A stretch of DNA of 64,000 nt from Komarekiella atlantica HA4396-MV6 (GCA_019359395.1 JAHHHK010000012.1:124001-188000); one strand, 5' to 3'; shown: positions 19,358 to 28,372, counted from the first letter of the stretch. Notes: a model not told the origin generated them from the letters alone. Program-made: numbers and translations.

Positions 19358-19576
19358 TTATAACAATGGTCTTGTTCTAGCTTGATAGTCCATTAAAGCG
19401 CCTTGACTAATTACAGTCCGTCCATTGCTTCTAGTAGTGGGAATTTGTCCTTTTTGTACAGCCATGTACAAGGTGCTGTGGTCTACACCCAAGAATCTGG
19501 CTGCTTCTACAAGTGAAGTCCCCTGTCTGAGGGTACTCCCTCTTCTTCTGCTGCTAACTGATGAGGGATATATCAT
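19358..19576 (-). CDS. Excisionase-type helix-turn-helix protein
   Basis: This 72-residue protein contains a MerR/excisionase-like HTH: GTSLVEAARFLGVDHSTLYM, then the wing VQKGQIPTTRSNGRTVIS. Such DxTLYxAVQxGxIP patterns bind DNA as small regulators or recombination directionality factors. No integrase or mobile element is adjacent, so a transcriptional role is as likely (inference). It converges with hemA and diverges from the ArsR-DUF2087 gene. Confidence 0.65.
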   Translation of the reverse strand: MIYPSSVSSRRRGSTLRQGTSLVEAARFLGVDHSTLYMAVQKGQIPTTRSNGRTVISQGALMDYQARTRPLL

Positions 19577-19748
19577 GGCGAAATGTAAAGAACAACTTAA
19601 GAAATCTCAATCTTTTACAAAAAAAATCTAAAAATTATCATTAACTCAAATTTGTCTAAGATAACCTGATGCTGTGTCAAAGGAGGACAGCAGCACTAAT
19701 TTGATTTCTTTCTAATTAGATTGAGGTCAAATTTAATTATAACAAATT

Positions 19749-20315
19749 ATGAAGAAAGAACAATTTCAGACCCTGCTACGATTTTTCAAAGCCTTGGCAG
19801 ACGAGAGCCGATTGAAGATTGTAGGTATCCTGGCAAATCAGGAGTGCAGCGTCGAAGAATTGGCGGTGCTACTGCAACTCAAGGAACCGACGGTATCTCA
19901 TCATCTGGCAAGACTCAAAGAGCTGAATTTGGTGACTATGCGCCCTGAAGGTAATAGCCGTCTATACCAATTAGATAGTGATGTTTTGCAAAGCATCAGC
20001 AAGGAAATTTTCACACCAGAGCAAATTGCATCTTTGATTGAAGATGTAGATACTGAAGCGTGGGAAAACAAAGTCTTGAAAAACTATTTCGAGGGCGAAC
20101 GTCTCAAAGAAATCCCCGCTAGTCGCAAAAAACGCTTGGTAATTCTCAAGTGGTTAGCAAATAAATTTGAGATTGAGGTTCAGTATCCAGAACGCGCAGT
20201 CAATGAAATTCTCAAGTGCTACCATCATGACTACGCTACTCTACGACGAGAGTTAATCGGCTACCAATTAATGCAGCGAGAGAATGGGGTTTATTGGCGG
20301 AGAATACAGATGTGA
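19749..20315 (+). CDS. ArsR-type regulator with DUF2087 domain, copy 1
   Basis: This 188-residue protein has an N-terminal ArsR winged helix (about 5-80: FFKALADESRLKIVGILA, LKEPTVSHHLARLKEL) and a C-terminal DUF2087 domain (about 118-185: KEIPASRKKRLVILKWLA, LRRELIGYQLMQRENGVYWR). It lacks the usual ELCVCD metal site, and Cys is limited to NQECSVEEL. A very similar paralogue follows at 20506, so this is a tandem duplication. It is probably a transcriptional repressor with unknown ligand. Confidence 0.85.
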   Translation: MKKEQFQTLLRFFKALADESRLKIVGILANQECSVEELAVLLQLKEPTVSHHLARLKELNLVTMRPEGNSRLYQLDSDVLQSISKEIFTPEQIASLIEDVDTEAWENKVLKNYFEGERLKEIPASRKKRLVILKWLANKFEIEVQYPERAVNEILKCYHHDYATLRRELIGYQLMQRENGVYWRRIQM

Positions 20316-20474
20316 AAAAGTCTCTCATTAAGTTGTTGTGTATCGAATTGAAGTTTCGAGAGGTGGTGAGTCGCTACCGAAAGTTCTGTAAGTGTTGCTT
20401 TGACTGTGCGTAATCCTACATAGTGCATCTACGCTCTCGCTCTAGCAAGTGTAAAGATTATTAGATATACTTCC

Positions 20475-20504
20475 AATTAGATATTCGTCTAATTAGATAT
20501 TCGT
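20475..20504 (+). promoter_or_regulatory. Direct repeats in front of second ArsR-DUF2087 gene
   Basis: AATTAGATATTCGT occurs twice (20475-20488 and 20491-20504), 16 bp apart, ending one base before the ATG at 20506. A related TTAGATATAC lies at 20461, and TAATTAGA occurs upstream of copy 1 at 19713-19720. The position suggests an operator, possibly autoregulatory (inference). Confidence 0.45.
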
Positions 20505-20505
20505 T

Positions 20506-21099
20506 ATGCAAAAAGAGCAATTTCACATCTTGCTGCAATTTTTTAAAGCCTTAGCAGACGAGAGTCGATTGAAGATTGTCGGTATTTTAGCTAACCAGGA
20601 GTGCAGTGTCGAAAAATTGGCGGTGCAACTGCAACTCAAGGAACCGACTGTATCTCATCATTTAGCGAAACTAAAAGAATTAAGTTTGGTGAGTATGCGT
20701 TCTGACGGTAATACTCACCTCTATGGGTTGGATAGCGAAGTTTTGCAAAGCATCAGCAAGGAAATTTTCACACCTGAGAAAATGAGGTCTTGGATTGAGG
20801 GTTTAGAAAGTGAGATGTGGTCTAGCAAAGTCCTAAAAAACTATATAGAGGGCGATACTTCTAACAAGGATTCCGTCCAACGCCTCAAAGAGATTCCCGC
20901 TAGCCGCAAAAAGCGTCTAGTGATTCTCCAGTGGTTAGTAAACCAGTTTGAGGTGGGAGTCAACTACCCCGAACGTGTGGTAAATGAAATTCTCAAGCGC
21001 TACCATCCAGACTGCGCCACCCTGCGGCGGGAGTTGATTGGCTACCAGTTAATGCAGCGAGAGAATGGGGTTTATTGGCGTCCAGCAGAAGTATGCTGA
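20506..21099 (+). CDS. ArsR-type regulator with DUF2087 domain, copy 2
   Basis: This 197-residue paralogue of the preceding gene has the same ArsR winged helix (FFKALADESRLKIVGILA, LKEPTVSHHLAKLKEL) and the same DUF2087 C-terminus ending LMQRENGVYWRP. The linker carries about nine extra residues (GDTSNKDSVQ). Divergence is concentrated in the linker and the helix around residues 85-110, as expected if the two copies bind different partners or ligands (inference). Confidence 0.85.
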   Translation: MQKEQFHILLQFFKALADESRLKIVGILANQECSVEKLAVQLQLKEPTVSHHLAKLKELSLVSMRSDGNTHLYGLDSEVLQSISKEIFTPEKMRSWIEGLESEMWSSKVLKNYIEGDTSNKDSVQRLKEIPASRKKRLVILQWLVNQFEVGVNYPERVVNEILKRYHPDCATLRRELIGYQLMQRENGVYWRPAEVC

Positions 21100-21123
21100 T
21101 TGCGTCATTTATTACCTAGCAAA

Positions 21124-21906
21124 TTATTTTCCCAGATAGGCTTCTAGAACCTTCGGATTGGTCTGAATTTCTGCTGGTGTACCGTCAGCCAAATTTTGCC
21201 CTTCCGCAAGCACCCAAACACGATCGCACAAGGACATAATTACATCCATATTGTGTTCAATAATTAGAAAAGTCATACCGTCAATCCGATTCCAAGCGAT
21301 AATGCGATCGCATATATCATCAATCAATCTCGGATTTACGCCGGCTGCTGGTTCATCTAACAAAATTAACTTAGGATTTGTCATTAGCGCCCGTCCTATT
21401 TCCAGTAGCTTGCGTTGTCCGCCAGATAAACTACCAGCATAATCCTGTGCCTTTTTTGCCAAACCCACTGATTCTAATAGAAACATCGCACGCTCTTGCA
21501 GTTGCTTTTCTTCCTTAGCGACAATGTGCGGTTGCAACTGCATTTGCCAAAAGTTTTCACCTGTTTGTTTTTGCGCCGCCAGCAGCATATTTTCTAACAC
21601 CGACAACCGCGAGAGCGTCCGGGCTACCTGAAAGGTACGTACTACACCCTGCTGAGCGATTTGGTATGTTTGCAAGTTGTGAATAGGTTCGCCGTCAAAA
21701 ATTACTCGTCCCTTATCTGGGCGAATAAAATTCGAGAGTAAGTTAAATAAAGTAGTTTTACCAGCACCATTGGGGCCAATCAAACCTGTGATGCTGCCTT
21801 TAGTAACTTCAATTTTCGCGTCATTAACTGCTTTGATACCACCAAAGCTTTTACAAAGTCCAGTGGCTACCAACAGAGGAAGTTGAGATGACTGGTTATT
21901 TACCAA
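21124..21906 (-). CDS. Branched-chain/neutral amino-acid ABC transporter ATPase (LivG/NatA-like)
   Basis: The 260-residue ATPase has Walker A GPNGAGKT (44-51), signature LSGGQRK, Walker B LILLDEPAAGVNP and the LivG-type ending. Its first 11 bases overlap the end of the permease gene, so the pair is translationally coupled. In Anabaena the homologous NatA works with NatC in the N-I neutral amino-acid uptake system, whose genes are scattered. The binding protein, second permease and second ATPase are absent here as well. Confidence 0.85.
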   Translation of the reverse strand: MVNNQSSQLPLLVATGLCKSFGGIKAVNDAKIEVTKGSITGLIGPNGAGKTTLFNLLSNFIRPDKGRVIFDGEPIHNLQTYQIAQQGVVRTFQVARTLSRLSVLENMLLAAQKQTGENFWQMQLQPHIVAKEEKQLQERAMFLLESVGLAKKAQDYAGSLSGGQRKLLEIGRALMTNPKLILLDEPAAGVNPRLIDDICDRIIAWNRIDGMTFLIIEHNMDVIMSLCDRVWVLAEGQNLADGTPAEIQTNPKVLEAYLGK

Positions 21907-23029
21907 GAGTGAGTTCCTCCTTTTTCCCTAAGATACCTTGAGGACGCCAAATCATCAGTACCATCAAAATTAAACCGATAACCATAATGCGAAATGCACC
22001 CAGACGTGCTTCATCAAGGGGAATAAATCTTGGTAAGACTTCCCGTGTGATGGCATCGTAAGCAAAGTAAATCACCGCGCCTAAAATAGTGCCGACATTA
22101 TTACCAGAACCGCCTAAAATCACCATAATCCAAGTGTCAAAGGTCAGCTGCGGTTGAAAATTATCAGGGTAGATAGCGCTGAGTTGCCAAGCAAAGAAAG
22201 CACCAGCAATACCTGCGATCGCACCCCCAAGCATGAGAGACTGTAATTTATACCAAAAGACATTTTTGCCCAATGCTTTGGGAATTTCTTCATCTTCGCG
22301 GATAGCTTTGAGAACTCGACCCCAAGGCGATCGTACTAAAATTTCTAACCGCCAAAATACAAATGCTAAAACTAACAGTAACACTAGCATTAAACCCGCT
22401 TTGGGGGTGTAATTATATAGTGAGATTACTCCAGAAATATAAATTGCTCCTACCAATAGCGCAAACAAGATTCCTACTACCAAGCGTGATAATAATTCTT
22501 GCTTGCTTGTTATCTTTTTAGCTGAATCAGCAACCCTGGATATTTGGGCAGTCCGAATCCACCGCCACAAGGTAAAGAAAGTTACAGCAGTTAGTAGCGT
22601 CAAAAACGCAATCATCACAAATCTGAAAAACAAATTTGGTTCTGTGGATAAGGGTATGGGATAACTTTGCACGCCAAATGCCCCAGATGTCCAGGTGTCA
22701 CCTACAGGTAAATCCTGGTTATTCACTACCAAACGAATTAATTCCCCAACACCGATAGTGACAATTGCTAGGTAATCTTCTCGCAAACGCAAAGTAGCAA
22801 AACCAATTATCAAACCCAACAAAGCTGCGATAATTGCCCCCGCCACAGCCGATATTAGTAGGGGTACGCCCTTTAAGCTTAACAACACGGTTGTATATGC
22901 ACCGAGGGTCATAAAAGCAATGTGACCAAAGTTAATTAGCCCCGTAAAACCCCACTGCAAGTTGAGTCCCAGACCGAATAAAGCAAAAATTGCTGTAGAA
23001 ATTGCTAAGAAAATAAGATATTCAACCAT
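21896..23029 (-). CDS. Branched-chain/neutral amino-acid ABC permease (LivM/NatC-like)
   Basis: The 377-residue membrane protein has about ten hydrophobic helices, the LivM motif GLGLNLQWGFTGLINFGH near the N-terminus, and the cytoplasmic EAA-type loop SPWGRVLKAIREDEEIPKAL. It ends MIWRPQGILGKKEEL, typical of LivM. An insertion around residues 120-200 carries a charged loop (RTAQISRVADSAKK). Partner of the overlapping NatA-like ATPase. Confidence 0.85.
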   Translation of the reverse strand: MVEYLIFLAISTAIFALFGLGLNLQWGFTGLINFGHIAFMTLGAYTTVLLSLKGVPLLISAVAGAIIAALLGLIIGFATLRLREDYLAIVTIGVGELIRLVVNNQDLPVGDTWTSGAFGVQSYPIPLSTEPNLFFRFVMIAFLTLLTAVTFFTLWRWIRTAQISRVADSAKKITSKQELLSRLVVGILFALLVGAIYISGVISLYNYTPKAGLMLVLLLVLAFVFWRLEILVRSPWGRVLKAIREDEEIPKALGKNVFWYKLQSLMLGGAIAGIAGAFFAWQLSAIYPDNFQPQLTFDTWIMVILGGSGNNVGTILGAVIYFAYDAITREVLPRFIPLDEARLGAFRIMVIGLILMVLMIWRPQGILGKKEELTLGK

Positions 23030-23162
23030 AGGTATTTAGTTAGGAGATAGGAGTCAAAAGGCAAAAGGCAGGAAAAAAGAAGTAGAATTTCTAACTCCTT
23101 AATCTCTGCGCCTTTGCGTGAGACAAAAAAGATCTAGTACATTTACCTGAAAATAACTGTAA

Positions 23163-23372
23163 GCCTTTCAAAAGCTCAATCGTCAGCCTCAAAAGCTCAA
23201 CCGTCAGCCTCAAAAGCTCAATTGTCAGCCTCAAAAGCTCAATTGTCAGCCTCAAAAGCTCAATTGTCAGCCTCAAAAGCTCAATCGTCAGCCTCAAAAG
23301 CTCAACCGTCAGCCTCAAAAGCTCAACCGTCAGCCTCAAAAGCTCAATCGTCAGCCTCAAAGGCTCAACCTT
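23163..23372 (-). repeat. 21-bp minisatellite, nine full units
   Basis: Nine tandem units of CTCAAAAGCTCAAYYGTCAGC span 23169-23357, with degenerate half units on both sides. Because the unit is 21 bp, four frames stay open. On the minus strand it reads as a heptad RLT(I/V)ELL in an 89-codon frame beginning at a TTG. The variable positions give I/V exchanges or are silent on that strand. There is no ribosome binding site, so I annotate it as a repeat. It lies upstream of the NatC-like gene. Confidence 0.8.
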
Positions 23373-23525
23373 GATGTTCTCAAAGATTCTTGATTTTCTT
23401 CCTCTAACGCTGGGCGAATAAATTTTAGCTTAGCTTGAGGATCGTACTGTATCGCCGTTAACCTTTACTGATTTTGTGGGAATACTATTTATTGTTGGTG
23501 TTTGGTTATGGGTAAAAATTGACAT

Positions 23526-23723
23526 ATGAACTTGCTGCGACTTAGAATGCATCACTTAATCGAGCAGTTAGCCGATGAGGATCTGCAAAGCATTTGGAGC
23601 GTTCTTGAAGCTTTACATTGTGACTTTTATATGCTTAAAGCCATACAACAAGTCAAGCGATCGCAGCAACCGTGGGACATCTTAACCCATGATGAAGCGA
23701 TCCGACTGTTAATGTTTTTCTGA
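23526..23723 (+). CDS. Putative antitoxin of RelE/ParE-type pair
   Basis: This 65-residue protein is helical at the N-terminus (LIEQLADEDLQSIWSVLEAL) and ends QQPWDILTHDEAIRLL, a pattern seen in cyanobacterial antitoxins placed before RelE-like toxins. An alternative start is the Met at residue 8. It lies 45 bases before a RelE-like toxin gene in the same direction. Confidence 0.6.
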   Translation: MNLLRLRMHHLIEQLADEDLQSIWSVLEALHCDFYMLKAIQQVKRSQQPWDILTHDEAIRLLMFF

Positions 23724-23768
23724 ATAAGAAGCGCTTTTAGTCAGCACTATTTTTTAAGGTAACGCCTA

Positions 23769-24026
23769 GTGAGTCTGGAAGTGCGCTATGCCAGGTCTTT
23801 TTTGCTAGACCTAAAAAATTTAGAACCTGCTGCCTACGAGCGGGTGTATGATTTTGTATTTGTCGAGTTTGCTCAAAACTGTCAACTGCATTATCTCAAA
23901 GAACTGCGAAAGCTTGATAGTGAGGGTATTTTTCACCGCTTTACTCTAGATAATTATTTGATTGGTATAGAAATTAGAGGCGAAATTGTGAAATTTCTGC
24001 GTGTCATCCCTATGCCAGATGTTTAG
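23769..24026 (+). CDS. RelE/ParE-superfamily toxin
   Basis: The 85-residue protein starts at a GTG. It has the RelE-like layout: SFLLDLKNL near the N-terminus, RVYDFVFVEF helix, IFHRFTLDNYLIGIEIRGEIVKFLRV beta sheet. Toxins of this fold usually cleave mRNA at the ribosome or target gyrase. With the preceding small helical gene it forms a type II toxin-antitoxin pair. No frame damage is seen. Confidence 0.7.
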   Translation: MSLEVRYARSFLLDLKNLEPAAYERVYDFVFVEFAQNCQLHYLKELRKLDSEGIFHRFTLDNYLIGIEIRGEIVKFLRVIPMPDV

Positions 24027-24138
24027 GTTAGAGAGTTAAGCGAACACTTAAAACTGTAAACTGTATAAGGCTAGGCAGGGATCGCTATAACCTTACATTA
24101 AACTGGTTTTTGGAAAACACTTTACTTGAGATTTCCCT

Positions 24139-25725
24139 ATGGATGCTAGGGCACTTTGGCAACGATACCAAAATTGGTTATATTTCCACGAGGGATTGGG
24201 ACTGTATTTAGATGTAAGTCGGATGCGGTTTGATGATACCTTCGTAGAGTCGTTGCGGCCGAAGTTTGACAAGGCGTTTGCGGATATGGCGGAACTTGAG
24301 AAGGGTGCGATCGCAAATCCCGACGAGAACCGCATGGTTGGACACTATTGGCTGCGAAACCCTGATTTAGCGCCAACTCCAGAGCTTACACAAGAAATTG
24401 TCCAAACCCTAGAACAAATCGAAGCCTTTGCGGAAAAAGTCCAAACAGGTGCTATTCATCCTCCCAGGGCAAGCCGCTTCACCGATATTATTTCTATTGG
24501 CATTGGTGGTTCCGCTCTTGGCCCCCAATTCGTCGCTGAAGCCCTCGCCCCTGATTTCCCGCCCCTGAAAATTCACTTTATCGACAATGCTGATCCCGCA
24601 GGTATTGATCGCGTTCTGACTCATTTGCGAAATAACCTCTCCAGCACTTTGGTATTGGTAATTTCCAAATCTGGAGGAACGCCGGAACCCCGCATCGGCA
24701 TGATTGAAGTTAAAAAAGCTTACGCGGGACAAAATTTGGACTTTTCTCACTATGCGGTAGCTATTACCAGCGTTGATAGCAACCTAGATAAGATAGCCAA
24801 AGCTGAAGGTTGGCTAGGCAGGTTTCCCATGTATGACTGGGTAGGAGGACGCACCTCAGAAATGTCTGCTGTGGGACTAGTACCAGCCGCATTACAGGGA
24901 ATTGATGTTCGTGCCATGCTAGATGGCGCAAAAGAAATGGATGATGCTACCCGCATCCCAGATGTGAAAAAGAACCCAGCGGCCTTATTAGCTTTATCTT
25001 GGTACTTTGCCGGCAATGGACGGGGTGAAAAAGATATGGTTGTCCTACCTTACAAGGACAGCTTATTTTTATTCAGTCGCTATTTGCAACAGCTGGTAAT
25101 GGAATCGTTGGGTAAGGAAAAAGACTTAGACGGTAACGTAGTCCATCAAGGCATTGCCGTTTATGGTAACAAAGGCTCAACAGATCAACACGCTTACGTG
25201 CAGCAGTTACGTGAGGGTGTGGCGAATTTCTTTGCTACCTTTGTTGAAGTTTTAGAAGATCATAAAGGCCCATCCCCTGAAATAGATCCGGGAGTCACGT
25301 CAGGCGATTATCTTTCCGGTTTTCTTCAAGGAACCCGACAAGCACTTTTTGAAAATCATCGTGATTCAATTACAGTCACCATTCCCCAAGTTAATCCTCG
25401 AACTGTAGGGGCATTAATTGCTTTGTATGAACGTGCTGTTGGTTTGTACGCTAGCTTGGTCAACGTCAACGCTTACCATCAACCAGGTGTAGAAGCTGGC
25501 AAAAAAGCTGCCGCTGTTATTCTCGACTTGCAAACACGAGTGGTGACAGTATTACAAAAAGAAAAAACTGCTCTTTCTATCGCTGACCTGGCCGACAAAG
25601 CTGGCGCATCTGACCAAATTGAGGCAATTTACAAGATTTTGCGTCATCTGCACGCCAATCAGCGGGGTGTGGTTTTACAAGGCGATTTGGGACAACCCAG
25701 TAGTTTGACAGTTTCGGCTAGCTGA
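24139..25725 (+). CDS. pgi: Glucose-6-phosphate isomerase
   Basis: The 528-residue protein has the PGI signatures [26 protein letters not shown] (sugar-phosphate binding), [11 protein letters not shown] and [14 protein letters not shown]. It interconverts glucose-6-phosphate and fructose-6-phosphate in glycolysis and the oxidative pentose phosphate route that feeds heterocysts and dark metabolism. It is complete, with its start after an AT-rich leader. Confidence 0.96.
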   Translation: MDARALWQRYQNWLYFHEGLGLYLDVSRMRFDDTFVESLRPKFDKAFADMAELEKGAIANPDENRMVGHYWLRNPDLAPTPELTQEIVQTLEQIEAFAEKVQTGAIHPPRASRFTDIISIGIGGSALGPQFVAEALAPDFPPLKIHFIDNADPAGIDRVLTHLRNNLSSTLVLVISKSGGTPEPRIGMIEVKKAYAGQNLDFSHYAVAITSVDSNLDKIAKAEGWLGRFPMYDWVGGRTSEMSAVGLVPAALQGIDVRAMLDGAKEMDDATRIPDVKKNPAALLALSWYFAGNGRGEKDMVVLPYKDSLFLFSRYLQQLVMESLGKEKDLDGNVVHQGIAVYGNKGSTDQHAYVQQLREGVANFFATFVEVLEDHKGPSPEIDPGVTSGDYLSGFLQGTRQALFENHRDSITVTIPQVNPRTVGALIALYERAVGLYASLVNVNAYHQPGVEAGKKAAAVILDLQTRVVTVLQKEKTALSIADLADKAGASDQIEAIYKILRHLHANQRGVVLQGDLGQPSSLTVSAS

Positions 25726-25787
25726 TAGGCATAGATTTTACATTCCAGTTGATTTCAGTACTGTTGTTAATGCAACAATTGTGTACA

Positions 25788-25836
25788 GTTAAGCATCCTT
25801 GTATTGAAGTGCAAACTTTGTATCGGGATGCTTAAC
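25788..25836. terminator. Convergent hairpin between pgi and KPR-like gene
   Basis: GTTAAGCATCC (25788-25798) pairs perfectly with GGATGCTTAAC (25826-25836) across a 27-base loop. It lies between two convergent genes and its right arm overlaps the stop codon of the minus-strand gene. Probably a bidirectional terminator, though the T-run is weak. Confidence 0.55.
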
Positions 25837-26995
25837 TATTTCTGTCTTTCGCCAGAGTTAGTTTCTCAACCAATTCAGCTTTGAGTTTCTGAAAATAGTT
25901 AGCAGCATCTTTCAGACCTGAAGCTTTGGCATAGCGAATCAAAGGTTCTATTAGCCAAGCTTCTGTGGGAGTCATTTGGGGTTTTAGTGTGCCGAGGCGC
26001 AAATTCAAGTCCAGCCATTGCAAACTAGAAGGAATATGCTCAGCGTGTTCTCGACAGGTTTCTATAACTTGGGTGAAAATTACCTCAAAATCTTCTTGCA
26101 AATCATAGACTTTTACCATTTGCCCAACCCGAAATACTTGATAGACTAATTCACGCATTCGGATTTCATGAGAAGATTCCAGAATATCTTTGACTGTTAA
26201 GGCTCTAAAATTCCCTCCCGAATCAATCGCCCAAATTTGTCCTAGCAAATTACAGACGAGGTTTACTAATGCCTTATCAAATTCCAGGCGAGTAGCGGAA
26301 CTAGAGGGAGCCTCTTCAAACCAGCCGCCTCTTTCAGCCAAAATCTGACAGCAGCGTTCCCTAGTGTTAGCATCTCCCCCAGCAATCTGAGTTCGTCCTC
26401 TCGATGTTCCTGGTCGATAGATGGTTTCAGAGCCGCTTCCTTCACGTAGTCCAGTTTGAATTGTTACCCCACGCAGAAATCGACAGACTATCTGGGGCAT
26501 TGTAGAGGGCCAAAGGTCTGGAAGACGACCAAAAAGTGTGGCTTCTTCGATTTTTTCAATAAAAATTTGTCGGAACCGCTGAAAATAAATGCCATTAGAA
26601 CAGAAGACGAACAAGGGAAATGATGTGGCTGGCTGCAATAGCTTTTCTTGTTCTTCAATCAGCACTAATAATTCTACAAGGGTGGTAATTACGTTTAAGA
26701 GTTGGTCAGGGTTGGGACAGACAAGAACCACTTCTGGTAAAAAACCCAACCGATAGCAGGTGAGCAAGTCTGGTTTGAGGATTGTATCTGTGGGGATAAA
26801 TTGGATTTCTTGAGGTGTGGCGATCGCAATTTTACCACCCTGCTTTAATGAGGAAGCACTAGCAGACCCTCGCCGTTCTATAAAATAGACGTGATCATCT
26901 ATCTGCGTTAGCTGTTTTGTTAAATTATAGAAAAAACTAACTCCTAACGCTCCAGTTGGTAAGATTCCTATACTGTTTGAAATTAAGGAACTCAT
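25832..26995 (-). CDS. Ketopantoate-reductase-like (PanE/ApbA fold) protein
   Basis: The 387-residue protein begins with a Rossmann-like IGILPTGALGVSFFYNL. A C-terminal helical domain contains EFDKALVNLVCNLLGQI, which resembles the PanE segment holding the catalytic lysine. The nucleotide loop is GxxPTGALG rather than the usual GxGAxG, and the protein is longer than PanE (about 300). I therefore assign only the fold; the substrate is unknown. It starts 3 bases after the ACT protein, clearly in one operon. Confidence 0.55.
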   Translation of the reverse strand: MSSLISNSIGILPTGALGVSFFYNLTKQLTQIDDHVYFIERRGSASASSLKQGGKIAIATPQEIQFIPTDTILKPDLLTCYRLGFLPEVVLVCPNPDQLLNVITTLVELLVLIEEQEKLLQPATSFPLFVFCSNGIYFQRFRQIFIEKIEEATLFGRLPDLWPSTMPQIVCRFLRGVTIQTGLREGSGSETIYRPGTSRGRTQIAGGDANTRERCCQILAERGGWFEEAPSSSATRLEFDKALVNLVCNLLGQIWAIDSGGNFRALTVKDILESSHEIRMRELVYQVFRVGQMVKVYDLQEDFEVIFTQVIETCREHAEHIPSSLQWLDLNLRLGTLKPQMTPTEAWLIEPLIRYAKASGLKDAANYFQKLKAELVEKLTLAKDRNS

Positions 26996-26998
26996 ACC

Positions 26999-27409
26999 TC
27001 AATTCTCTGTGAGTTCGGTAAGCACTTGACAAGCCTTACCTAAATCGGAAACTTTGACCATTAGGCGCATATTTTCACCAGGTTGGACATTACTTCCGTA
27101 GATGTATTCAATATTAATTTTGGCAGCCGCCAGAGCATGACTTAACAAAGCTAATTGACCGGGATTATCTGTTAATTCAATGGCTAAAACATCTGCCTCA
27201 ATTACGTAGAATCCCTCTTTTACCAAAAGGGTTTTACAGTTATTCGGATCGCTAGCCACCAAGCGAATAACACCCTGGTCTATGCTGTCGAGTAGAGAAA
27301 TTGCCTCAATATTAATTCGCTCTTTGGCAATCGTAGTGCTGACGGCAGCTAGGCGACCGGGGTAGTTTTCCAGTGCTACTGTCAGTTGACGTTGGATTTT
27401 AAAGTGCAT
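26999..27409 (-). CDS. Tandem ACT-domain protein
   Basis: This 136-residue protein has two ACT domains: residues about 4-70 (LTVALENYPGRLAAVSTTIAKERINIEAI) and about 72-134 (VLAIELTDNPGQLALLSHALAAAKINIEYI). Stand-alone ACT pairs bind amino acids and regulate metabolic enzymes. Three bases separate it from the downstream KPR-like gene, so it may regulate that enzyme (inference). Confidence 0.85.
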   Translation of the reverse strand: MHFKIQRQLTVALENYPGRLAAVSTTIAKERINIEAISLLDSIDQGVIRLVASDPNNCKTLLVKEGFYVIEADVLAIELTDNPGQLALLSHALAAAKINIEYIYGSNVQPGENMRLMVKVSDLGKACQVLTELTEN

Positions 27410-27495
27410 AGATAAAAGAAGGCTTTGACCTGTGGTCTTGTTTAATTATCTCACTTTGCTGTCATCTTTGTTATAGGCAGTGATAAATAAGAAAT

Positions 27496-27547
27496 GAACC
27501 ACAGAGGCACAAAGACACAGAGGTAAGAAAAGAGATATATTGCACTA
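27496..27547 (+). repeat. Dispersed CACAGAGG repeat, copy 1
   Basis: The stretch gaaccacagaggcac...acagaggtaag...attgcactat is an intergenic repeat with a second copy at 28373-28427. It lies upstream of the ACT gene and is non-coding. Short near-identical blocks of this kind are frequent in Nostoc genomes. Confidence 0.7.
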
Positions 27548-27643
27548 TCTTTGGTGAATTTGTGAGTGGATAAGATAAAGGCGATCGCCTTGACCACAGC
27601 GTAAAATAAAGCTAAGGCAGTATTAACAGATAGGTCAATTACT

Positions 27644-27961
27644 ATGGCTGAATCAACCGCAAAACAACCCGCACGTCGAGGCAGAATTTTCCCAGAACGC
27701 ACTTTACCACCAGAAGAACTTGCTAGGCGCAAAGCTGAAGATGAAGTATTTTATCGGCGTTGTCGGGCAATTTTTGAGCGTGTGCGTCCCGATTTGATCA
27801 AAGAACACTATGGCTGGTATATTGCTGTGGAGCCGGATAGTGGTGACTATTTGATTGATGTTGATAAAATGCAAGCTCATAAAAAAGCTCGTGAAAAATA
27901 CCCAAATACTGACCACTGTGTTTTTTGTTTGAATAAAACTGGAACCACTGGCACAATATGA
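27644..27961 (+). CDS. Hypothetical protein upstream of aspartic-protease-like gene
   Basis: This 105-residue soluble, charged protein contains PEELARRKAEDEVFYRRCRAI, HYGWYIAVEPDSGDYLIDVD, then a Cys pair (CVFCLN). The middle segment resembles a small alpha/beta domain. I do not recognise a named family. The stop overlaps the ATG of the following aspartic-protease-like frame (ATGA), so the two were co-translated. Confidence 0.7.
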   Translation: MAESTAKQPARRGRIFPERTLPPEELARRKAEDEVFYRRCRAIFERVRPDLIKEHYGWYIAVEPDSGDYLIDVDKMQAHKKAREKYPNTDHCVFCLNKTGTTGTI

Positions 27962-28319
27962 TTCAGGGTCAATTTGGGGATAATGTGCAACTATTTTGTG
28001 AAATCGATTTGATTACATCTGATGGATTAAATCTGCCTGTGGATGTCATGTTAGATACTGGTTTCACTGGCTTCATGGCTATTAATAAACAAGATTTAGA
28101 GAGTTTGGACTTGGCTTATATTGGTAAGGAAACTTTGCGAACTGCACAGGTGAAACCTTGTTGAAAATATATTTAGGCAAGTTGATATTAAACGAACAAG
28201 AGTATGAAATTCCTATCTATGTGGGGAATGAAATTACAGAAGTTTTGTTAGGTTCGGAGTGGCTAAAAATTATGCCGTTGGTAGTTAATTACCAGGCTGG
28301 TATATTGACTTTGGGATAA
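27958..28319 (+). pseudogene. Clan AA aspartic-protease-like protein, frameshifted
   Basis: The first frame runs 27958-28164 and holds the catalytic-type DTGFTG motif (LPVDVMLDTGFTGFMAI). It stops at TGA just after TAQV. The missing half continues in the -1 frame from about 28149 (GETLLKIYLGKL, YEIPIYVGNEITEVLLGSEWL, YQAGILTLG) to TAA at 28317-28319. Joining the two gives a normal single-domain retropepsin-like protein of about 120 residues. One base was probably lost near 28147-28149. No slippery heptamer is present, so programmed frameshifting is unlikely. Confidence 0.8.
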
Positions 28320-28372
28320 CTGCGATGTCTGACGACAAGACGTTTAGCGTCTACGCACTCCATTTTTAAAAC

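Noticed and set aside
23091-23360. 89-codon heptad-repeat frame as a real coiled-coil gene
   Set aside because: It begins at a TTG without a ribosome binding site, and four frames are open because the unit is 21 bp. Kept as a repeat and discussed as a finding.
28147-28164. Programmed -1 frameshift in the aspartic protease gene
   Set aside because: No slippery X XXY YYZ heptamer or downstream structure was found, so a simple one-base loss is more likely.
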